From: an uncultured Lachnospiraceae bacterium
Lineage (GTDB): Bacteria > Bacillota > Clostridia > Lachnospirales > Lachnospiraceae
DNA: 52,521 nt
Direction of reading: 5' to 3'
Assembly: GCA_944381575.1 (NCBI GenBank)
Contig: CALWLS010000012.1
Coordinates: forward strand, 1 to 52,521
The notes below the pieces were generated by a model. The model did not search any database, was not told the DNA's origin, and was given only the letters and a program-made list of their open reading frames with translations. The translations under genes were made by a program, and so were the position numbers. This document shows, piece after piece, positions 42,385-48,861 of the stretch. The number at the start of each line of letters is the position of its first letter. Positions within the stretch are counted from its first letter, which is position 1.

Positions 42385-44163
42385 ATGTACTATTCAAACG
42401 GTAATTACGAAGCATTTGCACACCCGAGGAAGCCTGCCGGCGCAGACTTAAAATCAGCATGGCTTACGGGCTCGGGCCTTGCAAGCCTTGCCGCAGCAGC
42501 CTTTCTTATAAGAGATGGACAGATATCAGGAGAACGCATACACATACTTGAGGAATCGGATCTTCCCGGTGGAGCCTGCGACGGAGCCAAAGTCCCTGAC
42601 CTCGGATTTGTCATAAGGGGCGGCCGGGAAATGGAGGATCACTATGAGTGTCTCTGGGATCTGTTTCGATCCATTCCATCGCTGGAAATCGAAGGCGCAA
42701 GCGTCTTAGATGAGTTTTACTGGCTCAATAAGGACGACCCTAACTATTCCATGAACCGCGCAACCATAAAATGCGGCGAAAGCTTAAATACACGAAACAC
42801 CTTTGCCATCAGCGACGAGGGAGCCCTGGAGCTCATGCAGCTCTTCCTCACTCCCGACAGGAAGCTGTACAACAAAACAATAGATGATGTATTTGACGAT
42901 GAGGTTTATGACTCAAACTTCTGGCTGTACTGGCAGACAATGTTTGCCTTTGAGAAATGGCACTCCGCCCTGGAAATGAAGCTGTACCTCCAAAGATTTA
43001 TCCATCATATAGGCGGACTGCCGGATCTCTCGGCGCTCAAATTCACCAAATACAACCAGTACGAGTCTCTTATTCTGCCTCTTGTAAGCTATCTTAAAGC
43101 TAACGGGGTAAAATTCGAGTACGGCGTACGCGTGGAAAATGTACTCTTCAAATATACAGGCACCAAAAGATTCGCCCACAAGCTTGTCCTCGACAGGCAC
43201 GGCTTAAAGTCTGTTCAGGAGCTCAATGAAAATGATCTGGTATTTGTCACAAACGGCTCCTGCACGGACAGCTCGGCTCTCGGCGATAACGACCACGCTC
43301 CGGAGGTGAAAGTCCATTCCGGTGAAGGTCCAAGCTGGCAGCTCTGGAAGAATATAGCCGTACAGGACAGGGATCTCGGCCGTCCGGAGAAATTCTGCGG
43401 AGATATCAATGCGACCCGTTGGGAATCCGCAACGGTAACACTCCTTGATGATAAGATCGTCCCTTATATTAAAAAAATATGCGGACGTGACCCTTATGCC
43501 GGAAAGGTAGTTACCGGAGGAATCGTATCCGTGAAGGACTCAAACTGGCTGTTAAGCTGGACCTTCAACCGTCAGCCGCATTTTAAGGCGCAGCCTGAAG
43601 GACAGCTTGTGGGCTGGATCTATGGCCTATATGTAAATGAACCGGGAAATTACGTCAAAAAGCCAATGGCAGAATGCACCGGCCGTGAGATATGCATGGA
43701 ATGGCTATATCACCTCGGAGTACCAACGGATGAGATAGAAAAGCTTGCATCTGAAAGCGCCAGCACTATACCGTGCATGATGCCTTATGTAACTGCATTC
43801 TTCATGCCGCGTGAGGCTGGAGACCGTCCGGATGTAGTGCCGCAGGGATGCGTAAACTTTGCATTCCTCGGACAGTTTGCCGAAACAGTCCGTGACACCA
43901 TATTTACTACGGAGTATTCAGTCCGCACCGCCATGGAAGCAGTATATAAACTCCTCGACATAGAACGCGGAGTACCTGAGGTATACGGCTCGGTATATGA
44001 TATCCGCAGGCTGCTTAACGCATCATCAAAGCTGCTGGACGGAAAAAAGCTTACAGAAATGAAGCTTCCAATAGTTTACAAGTTAGCTCTTCACGCTTCC
44101 CTTGATAAATTTAAGGGAACGGTAATCGAAGACCTGCTTAAAGACTATCATCTTATAGATTAA
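42385..44163 (+). CDS. ohyA: Oleate hydratase (MCRA family)
   Basis: FAD-dependent hydratase of unsaturated fatty acids, converting oleate to 10-hydroxystearate; once called myosin-cross-reactive antigen. 592 residues, the typical size. The dinucleotide-binding region is WLTGSGLASLAAAAFLIRDG, then LEESDLPGGACDGAK. RGGREMEDHYECLWDLF, LMQLFLTPDRKL and CSMNRATIK-like stretches match the family (here NYSMNRATIKCG). AAGGAGG precedes the ATG. It is monocistronic with a terminator downstream. Role: detoxifying unsaturated fatty acids. Confidence 0.95.
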   Translation: MYYSNGNYEAFAHPRKPAGADLKSAWLTGSGLASLAAAAFLIRDGQISGERIHILEESDLPGGACDGAKVPDLGFVIRGGREMEDHYECLWDLFRSIPSLEIEGASVLDEFYWLNKDDPNYSMNRATIKCGESLNTRNTFAISDEGALELMQLFLTPDRKLYNKTIDDVFDDEVYDSNFWLYWQTMFAFEKWHSALEMKLYLQRFIHHIGGLPDLSALKFTKYNQYESLILPLVSYLKANGVKFEYGVRVENVLFKYTGTKRFAHKLVLDRHGLKSVQELNENDLVFVTNGSCTDSSALGDNDHAPEVKVHSGEGPSWQLWKNIAVQDRDLGRPEKFCGDINATRWESATVTLLDDKIVPYIKKICGRDPYAGKVVTGGIVSVKDSNWLLSWTFNRQPHFKAQPEGQLVGWIYGLYVNEPGNYVKKPMAECTGREICMEWLYHLGVPTDEIEKLASESASTIPCMMPYVTAFFMPREAGDRPDVVPQGCVNFAFLGQFAETVRDTIFTTEYSVRTAMEAVYKLLDIERGVPEVYGSVYDIRRLLNASSKLLDGKKLTEMKLPIVYKLALHASLDKFKGTVIEDLLKDYHLID

Positions 44164-44228
44164 AACCAAATAGTGTTTCCGGCGCCTAAAGCGTAACCCC
44201 CCCCCACGCAAAAGGCGCCTGAACATAT

Positions 44229-44274
44229 AAAAGGAAGAAAAGCCGTACATACGCGCGGGATTTCTTCCTTTTTA
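44229..44274. terminator. Bidirectional terminator between oleate hydratase and AEC transporter
   Basis: AAAAGGAAGAAA (44229-44240) pairs with TTTCTTCCTTTT (44261-44272). T-runs follow on both strands. Before it lies a GGCGCC-flanked hairpin with a run of nine C (44202-44210). Confidence 0.8.
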
Positions 44275-44312
44275 TAATTCTTATCCATATGATGATTTTA
44301 AAATACCAGTGC

Positions 44313-45260
44313 TCAGCCGCCCACAATCAGCATCAGAACAGGTATGCTTATAAAACTGCATAGAGTCGACAGCACCGCCCCGGTGGCCGCGTATTTGTCA
44401 TCGGCTCCAAAGGCACCTGCAAGCACCGGTACCTGGCTTGCCACCGGGAGCGCGCTTTCCGTCACAAAAACATTTAAAGGAAGCCCCTGCATCCCGAAAA
44501 GCGTGCAGACAGCCATGCATATGAAGGGCGCTATCCCAAGCCTCATCACAAGCATCGTCGGAAGCCCTCTCATAAGACGTAGGTTTTTAAAGCCCAGCTC
44601 GTATAGAACATATCCGCAGTAAATAAGAGCCATAGGCGACACCGTCTGATTGATGTAGCCTATAAATGTCATCAGCGTTTCCGGAAGCTTAAGGTCCAGC
44701 ACCAGCAGTATGATACTGAATATGATCGAAAGTATCGGCGGCTTAAGCAAAAGGCTTTTTAAAAATGCCTTTATGGAAAAATGCCCTTCTGCAGGCCTTC
44801 CGGAGTATTCTATAAACTGTATCCCGGCCGACTGCATAAAGGTCGTATTCCCAAGATAATATATCATAATAAAGGGGATACTGGCCTCGCCGAAAAGCTG
44901 GGTGGATACCGGAACTCCGATAAACAAAGCATTGGAAAGCCCCGCCATGGCCACAAATACCCCAAATCTCTCCCTTGGAAGCCTGAGCATTTTCGCAAGA
45001 ATATATGATATCAGTATGGTCGCCGCAATACCAGCGAACCCCGCTATGACCATAACTCCTGCCTCCTTAAGGCCGTCATGGTCGAGATTCCCCAGCAGAC
45101 CGGTTATGCAGCTGCAGGGCACCGCTATATTTAATATGTATTTACTTAAGAACTGTTTTTCGGACAGCCCCATCCAGCCTATCCTGCCCATGAAATACCC
45201 TACCGACATGAGCAGCATCAGCACAAAAGAGGCCGATAACGCATTTAAAAAACCTGCCAT
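44313..45260 (-). CDS. AEC family transporter
   Basis: Auxin-efflux-carrier superfamily permease, 315 residues with about ten helices. VGYFMGRIGWMG and NIAVPCSCITGLLGNL near the N-terminus and NALFIGVPVSTQLFGEA near residue 110 are family features. Bacterial members carry malate, malonate or other small acids, or have unknown substrates. It converges on ohyA and shares a terminator. Confidence 0.87.
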   Translation of the reverse strand: MAGFLNALSASFVLMLLMSVGYFMGRIGWMGLSEKQFLSKYILNIAVPCSCITGLLGNLDHDGLKEAGVMVIAGFAGIAATILISYILAKMLRLPRERFGVFVAMAGLSNALFIGVPVSTQLFGEASIPFIMIYYLGNTTFMQSAGIQFIEYSGRPAEGHFSIKAFLKSLLLKPPILSIIFSIILLVLDLKLPETLMTFIGYINQTVSPMALIYCGYVLYELGFKNLRLMRGLPTMLVMRLGIAPFICMAVCTLFGMQGLPLNVFVTESALPVASQVPVLAGAFGADDKYAATGAVLSTLCSFISIPVLMLIVGG

Positions 45261-45454
45261 ATATCTCCTGTTTATGTCAAAATCACAGTACTGCGCCGTA
45301 ACTTCATTTATACAAAGCTTATCTGATATAATAATTCATCGTCTGCTTTTATTAAATCATCGCAGGCATGAATTTTTGGAATATTCACCGCCTGCTTATC
45401 TGAAGCAGACCAACACCACGCATATGATTAATAACGGATAAAAGCACCATGCTG

Positions 45455-45463
45455 TGATATAAT
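45455..45463 (+). promoter_or_regulatory. Extended -10 promoter of the small GNAT gene
   Basis: TGA-TATAAT, 37 bases before the ATG at 45500. Confidence 0.5.
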
Positions 45464-45499
45464 AAACTATATTTTATTTTTACGCTACCGGAGAATGTT

Positions 45500-45772
45500 A
45501 TGGAATTTAAGAAAAGTGACAACAGGATATGGCTCGAGGACGAGAACGGAAAAGAGATCGCCTATGTTTCATTTAAATACATCGATAAGGATACCATTGA
45601 TATCCAGCACACTGTCGTAGACCCGGTGCTTCAGGGACAGGGCATCGCAGGAAAGCTCATCCGTGAGCTTACAAATGATCTTCATGCTAAGAATCTCAAG
45701 GCCATCCCGACCTGCTCCTACGCCATCAAGTGGTTCGACGAGCACCCGGAGGAGCAGGAGGTGCTGGCATAG
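45500..45772 (+). CDS. Small GNAT-family N-acetyltransferase (YjdJ/NATD1 type)
   Basis: 90 residues. The motif VVDPVLQGQGIAGKLIRELTND holds the acetyl-CoA loop (Q-G-x-G-[IL]-[AG]). The C-terminal PTCSYAIKWFDEHPE is diagnostic of this short subgroup. Substrate unknown. CCGGAG lies before the ATG. Confidence 0.9.
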   Translation: MEFKKSDNRIWLEDENGKEIAYVSFKYIDKDTIDIQHTVVDPVLQGQGIAGKLIRELTNDLHAKNLKAIPTCSYAIKWFDEHPEEQEVLA

Positions 45773-45860
45773 AATTATTTATATACTGGCATCATAAATA
45801 ATCAGAATAACATTTTATTCCTATTTCTTGTAATTTGATTATCTTCCTGGCAATCCAGAT

Positions 45861-46685
45861 TTACAATTCATATTCGACATCAATATCTATGTCTGTATTT
45901 TTTTCTTTCAAAAAGTCTTTTGCAGCATTGAAATACTTTTCCTGTTCCTCTTTAAATAACTCCTCAAGGGCATCATAATTCTTTTCGATCTGTGCCTTAT
46001 GCAATGCTGAAATATATTTAAGCTTATTTTCGTTCCTGATAATGAACGGCATTATATTATTTTTCAAACATTCCTTAAATAATATCGCTCTGCCTGTCCT
46101 TCCGTTTCCATCCTGAAACGGATGTATACTCTCATAGATCACATGAAAACGGCATAGATTAATAAGCCTGACTTCATGCAGATCATTATAGACATTTAAC
46201 AATGCTGCCATGCGTGCATGTACTTCCTCAGGAGATGCCGTAGTTATATCAGATACTATATTCTTCCTGTTTTTATATTCTCCCACAGGATATCCATTTG
46301 CCATATCCTCAAAAACTCCGGCCTTTAGATGTCTGTGATATAGCTTTATCAGAGCTTCAGTCAGAGCTTCGCTCCTTGTATTAAGAATCGTATTAAACAT
46401 AGAAAAATGTCCTGTCATTTCCTCTACATCTTTTGCCCTTATGGCCTCTGTATCCGGCTCAATGGTCCCGGTCTCAAACAGTGATGCCGTCTGTCTTTCC
46501 GTAAGCGTGCTGCCCTCGATCCTGTTGGAATTATAAGCAAAAGCTCTCTGAGTATATCCATATATGCCGCTCCTGTCACGCTTTTTCCGTTCTATGTCAA
46601 AACGTGAAGTCAGATCTACGATAAACTTACGTATATCAGAATCTGTAAGCTCTATTAAATTTTTCTCGTAAATGTTTTCTGACAT
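45861..46685 (-). CDS. Fic family protein with built-in inhibitory helix
   Basis: 274 residues. The Fic core motif HPFQDGNGRTGRAI near residue 190 is intact, with the catalytic His and the two Arg for AMP transfer. Near residue 55 the sequence SNRIEGSTLT fits the inhibitory S/T-x3-E-G/N motif of class II Fic proteins, so activity is probably self-inhibited. Such enzymes AMPylate (or modify in other ways) Ser/Thr/Tyr of a target protein. It stands alone next to the decayed CRISPR tail; no separate antitoxin is adjacent. Confidence 0.92.
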   Translation of the reverse strand: MSENIYEKNLIELTDSDIRKFIVDLTSRFDIERKKRDRSGIYGYTQRAFAYNSNRIEGSTLTERQTASLFETGTIEPDTEAIRAKDVEEMTGHFSMFNTILNTRSEALTEALIKLYHRHLKAGVFEDMANGYPVGEYKNRKNIVSDITTASPEEVHARMAALLNVYNDLHEVRLINLCRFHVIYESIHPFQDGNGRTGRAILFKECLKNNIMPFIIRNENKLKYISALHKAQIEKNYDALEELFKEEQEKYFNAAKDFLKEKNTDIDIDVEYEL

Positions 46686-46752
46686 AAATCAAAACTATAT
46701 ATCTGTCGTTATTAGAATGTGTTTATTTTATATTTCTGCAGAAGGCCATTTG

Positions 46753-46782
46753 AATTTTATCCACGCGCTCCACTAGGAGCAC
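46753..46782 (-). repeat. Decayed CRISPR repeat
   Basis: AATTTTATCCACGCGCTCC and GGAGCAC around ACTA keep the TTTATCCACG box and a hairpin (GCTCC/GGAGC). The next relic starts 37 bases later, a normal spacer distance. Confidence 0.5.
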
Positions 46783-46819
46783 AATGATTCTGCAATTGGC
46801 TCAATGGAATGGATTTTGA

Positions 46820-46858
46820 CTTTCTATCCACACTCCCGTTACCCATGCAGGGAGTGAC
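46820..46858 (-). repeat. Decayed CRISPR repeat with six-base insertion
   Basis: TTTCTATCCACACTCCC, then GTTACC extra, then CATGCAGGGAGTGAC. The hairpin is preserved by a paired change (CACTCCC/GGGAGTG). Confidence 0.6.
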
Positions 46859-46981
46859 ATAAGGTGTTCACTATTACTCGTAATCTGAGTTGAACTGCTT
46901 AAAAGCTAAGATATTCCAGTATATGTTTCCATAAAAATATGTTATTCTATTCAATTGGAGCGGTAATGCCGCCCCTATTGT

Positions 46982-47137
46982 TTAATTGTCCTCAATGCCT
47001 TTCTGCGTCCGCCCAATCATTTTGCGAATAAGTTCGAGGGCTTTTTCTTTGTTGTCACTTTCAATAGCCTTCTCTATCTCTTTCTGATTTTCGATTGATT
47101 CCCTCAGAAAACTTTTAAATATTAGCGTATCGTTCAT
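46982..47137 (-). CDS. Small helical protein of unknown function
   Basis: 51 residues from the ATG at 47137, which follows AAGGGAG. The sequence MNDTLIFKSFLRESIENQKE continues as a charged amphipathic helix rich in Lys and Glu, ending RTQKGIEDN. No family recognised. Its upstream sequence carries the ACATTAGTATATTAT motif, nearly identical to that before the ribbon-helix-helix gene (see 47413-47441), so both may be controlled together. Confidence 0.6.
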   Translation of the reverse strand: MNDTLIFKSFLRESIENQKEIEKAIESDNKEKALELIRKMIGRTQKGIEDN

Positions 47138-47212
47138 GTTTTCTCCCTTCCGTGTTATTGCCATTTGGCGCATCCTCATGGCAATAATATACTAATGTTG
47201 TTATACGAATAG

Positions 47213-47389
47213 TTAGTCTATATTTTCCTCAATAAGATTCCTGACAAATTCGTTGACAGATTTTCCTTGAGCCTCCGCTGTAGCCTTTATTTTATCTTTC
47301 ATTCCTTTTTTTATATAGATATTCAGCCTATCATATGCTGTTTCGTTGTATTTCCTACTTGCTCTTTTCTGCGCTTCTGAATATGCCAT
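47213..47389 (-). CDS. Ribbon-helix-helix (Arc-like) DNA-binding protein
   Basis: 58 residues. It begins MAYSEAQKRASRKYNETAYD, then LNIYIKKGMKDKIKATAEAQ and GKSVNEFVRNLIEE, the beta-strand, helix, helix plan of Arc/MetJ repressors often found beside toxins and on integrative elements. GGAGG lies 7 bases before the ATG. It probably binds the ACGTTAG-type operators in its own promoter and in the neighbouring ones. Confidence 0.85.
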   Translation of the reverse strand: MAYSEAQKRASRKYNETAYDRLNIYIKKGMKDKIKATAEAQGKSVNEFVRNLIEENID

Positions 47390-47412
47390 GTTTCTTACCT
47401 CCGTTTTAGCTT

Positions 47413-47441
47413 ATAATATACTAACGTTATGTTCATGTCAA
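47413..47441 (-). promoter_or_regulatory. Promoter and operator of the ribbon-helix-helix gene
   Basis: On the minus strand TTGACA (47436-47441), a 17-base spacer containing AACGTTAG, and TATTAT (47413-47418). The operator-like sequence fills the spacer. Confidence 0.7.
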
Positions 47442-47462
47442 TCAATCTTCTTTGACTTCCTA

Positions 47463-47491
47463 TTGGCATTTTATGCTAACGTTAGTATGAT
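47463..47491 (+). promoter_or_regulatory. Divergent promoter with the palindromic operator CTAACGTTAG
   Basis: TTGGCA (47463-47468), a 17-base spacer with the perfect palindrome CTAACGTTAG (47476-47485), and TATGAT (47486-47491). Confidence 0.55.
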
Positions 47492-47522
47492 GATAACATA
47501 AGATAATAAAAGGAAAGACAAG

Positions 47523-47594
47523 GTGAAACTAACAGAGAAAAATTCTACAGCGTTAAACGAATATAACGAAGCTAAAAAATATAGGATATCATAA
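47523..47594 (+). pseudogene. Short GTG-started frame, probable gene remnant
   Basis: GTG after AAAGGAAAG opens a 23-residue frame (MKLTEKNSTALNEYNEAKKY and three more) that stops at 47594. Protein-like pieces in other frames follow up to about 47790, so this is probably the start of a decayed gene whose promoter and operator survive. Confidence 0.35.
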
Positions 47595-47789
47595 ACTGAT
47601 TCATCATCACAAATTATGAGATCAAGCAAGCTAAATTTGAATCATAGGACAAGTTAGAAACAGCAGCATAAATCAAGAGCCACCCGACAGGCTTAAATAC
47701 CGGAATAATGCAAGAATATACAAGAGAACTCTTAATGAGCCGGACGACAATCACATGATAATATACCAAGACAAAGGTTATAAACACAT

Positions 47790-47822
47790 ATTTTTATCCA
47801 CGCTCTCCATGCGGGGAGCGAC
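47790..47822 (-). repeat. Orphan CRISPR repeat
   Basis: A 33-base match to the array repeat with two substitutions (ATTTTTATCC start; GGGGAGCGAC end). No partner repeat is seen at spacer distance on either side. Confidence 0.8.
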
Positions 47823-47883
47823 TATATTCTATAGGAATATTCAAAATTTTAATAACTAAGAAATATCGTGCAAATAGAGAAAT

Positions 47884-48081
47884 TCATAATTCTCTCTTAT
47901 CTATTTGCAGAGATGCATCGCGTTCTATTTTTTCCACTATCAGCGTTTCCAACCACGGTGCCGGTTTTCTGGATCCCTGCTCCCAGTTTTCTATTGTCCG
48001 CTTAGGTATACTAAGCCACGCAGAGAGCTCAGCCTGAGTGAGACCAGCAGCTTCCCGAGCATTTTTTATCTTACTTTCCAT
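47884..48081 (-). CDS. XRE-type helix-turn-helix protein
   Basis: 65 residues: a single Cro/C1 helix-turn-helix domain, with AREAAGLTQAELSAWLSIPK and RTIENWEQGSRKPAPW. GGAGG lies 7 bases before the ATG. No effector domain. It lies between the orphan CRISPR repeat and the type I toxin locus and could regulate either; no partner toxin in the same operon. Confidence 0.88.
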   Translation of the reverse strand: MESKIKNAREAAGLTQAELSAWLSIPKRTIENWEQGSRKPAPWLETLIVEKIERDASLQIDKREL

Positions 48082-48152
48082 TTAAAGACCTCCATAATTC
48101 AAGTTTAACCTCAATGAGCCCATTTATAGATACACACAAATTTCATATTTTC

Positions 48153-48181
48153 TTGAGCATTTTTAGATGATAGCTTATAAT
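48153..48181 (+). promoter_or_regulatory. Promoter of the small toxin mRNA
   Basis: TTGAGC (48153-48158), a 17-base spacer and TATAAT (48176-48181). Transcription would start near 48188. Confidence 0.75.
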
Positions 48182-48215
48182 AGCTCAAGGTGTCACACGA
48201 AACGGTGGCGGTTAG

Positions 48216-48232
48216 CCCTCGCTCAGCGAGGG
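48216..48232 (+). promoter_or_regulatory. Hairpin in the toxin mRNA leader
   Basis: CCCTCGC pairs with GCGAGGG around TCA, 17 bases before the AAAGGAGG ribosome site. It may control ribosome loading. Confidence 0.5.
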
Positions 48233-48258
48233 AGTGTCCTCGCAGAAAGGAGGATGCT

Positions 48259-48327
48259 ATGACTGACTATGAAATACTTATGGTTGTTCTCACAATCATT
48301 GCGATATTTTTTAGTACAAAAAAGTAA
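48259..48327 (+). CDS. Small hydrophobic type I toxin-like peptide (holin-like toxin family)
   Basis: 22 residues: MTDYEILMVVLTIIAIFFST then KK. One hydrophobic helix with a short acidic start and a lysine end, as in Fst/TxpA/holin-like toxin peptides, which insert in the cell membrane. A very strong AAAGGAGG lies 6 bases before the ATG. It has its own promoter, leader hairpin and terminator, and an opposing promoter makes a candidate antisense RNA that ends in the same terminator. Too short for homology to be sure; the gene layout is the main support. Confidence 0.72.
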   Translation: MTDYEILMVVLTIIAIFFSTKK

Positions 48328-48403
48328 CCGCCCTCAGCCATGGTAAACGGTTACTTTTTGTAACATTTATTTAGGTTAACCGTCATCGGTGACACCTTTT
48401 CTT
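48316..48403 (-). ncRNA. Candidate antisense RNA antitoxin
   Basis: On the minus strand TTGCAA (48433-48438), a 17-base spacer and TATAAT (48410-48415) predict a start near 48403. The RNA of about 90 bases would end at the bidirectional terminator and overlap the 3' end of the toxin mRNA. Its 5' end holds GGTGTCACC and GGTTAACC, both self-complementary; the toxin mRNA begins with a close copy (AAGGTGTCAC, 48187-48196). Confidence 0.6.
48319..48359. terminator. Bidirectional terminator of the toxin-antitoxin pair
   Basis: AAAAAGTAACCG pairs with CGGTTACTTTTT; T-runs lie at both ends. It overlaps the last codons of the peptide. Confidence 0.85.
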
Positions 48404-48620
48404 GTCTTTATTATAGGCTGTATGTATATGTTTTGCAAGAGATTAATAATCAACTCATATATCATATATCACAACATTTTCAGCTTTATATTACTGCACC
48501 CTTTTCCACCACATTGTACTAAGTATTTTCATAAATAATATACTGGACCTCGTTTTCATACATCACGATTTCAACATTCCTAACGTCTTTTTTCATTATG
48601 CGCTTTCTAACATATCAACT

Positions 48621-48861
48621 ATTTCTTTATTCCTACCTGCGCTCTCATATGGGAAGCAATAGTATCCGTGCAGCATGGACGCGCTGTTTCCAATATTTCT
48701 ATTCACGATCTCCATGCGGAGAGCGACTCAATGTAGCAATTCAGCCAGTGGACGCAATAGAAATTTCTATCCACGCTCCCCATGTGGGGAGCGACAGTAG
48801 ATGCCCTCACCAAAATTCAGTCGCAGATATTTCTATCCACGCTCCCCGTGTGGGGAGCGAC
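48621..48861 (-). CRISPR. Leader-distal, variant end of the CRISPR array
   Basis: Three 33-bp repeats at 48695-48727, 48763-48795 and 48829-48861, with spacers of 35 and 33 bases. The first has two changes; the other two have CTCCCC/GGGGAG in the hairpin instead of CTCTCC/GGAGAG. A fourth, badly decayed repeat lies at about 48621-48659, again 35 bases away. Decay toward the left fits the trailer end of an array read on the minus strand. Confidence 0.88.

Noticed and set aside
44202-44210. Run of nine C as a phase-variation tract
   Set aside because: It lies after the oleate hydratase stop, inside a hairpin region, so length change would not switch a gene.
46686-46752. TTC-flanked target of the decayed 46783-46819 spacer in the Fic promoter
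   Set aside because: Only six- to seven-base matches were found by eye, without a proper PAM.
48598-48861. N-terminal 88 codons of the long frame that runs into the phage fragment
   Set aside because: This part is translated CRISPR repeats and spacers that happen to lack stops; the phage-like sequence begins only at 48862.
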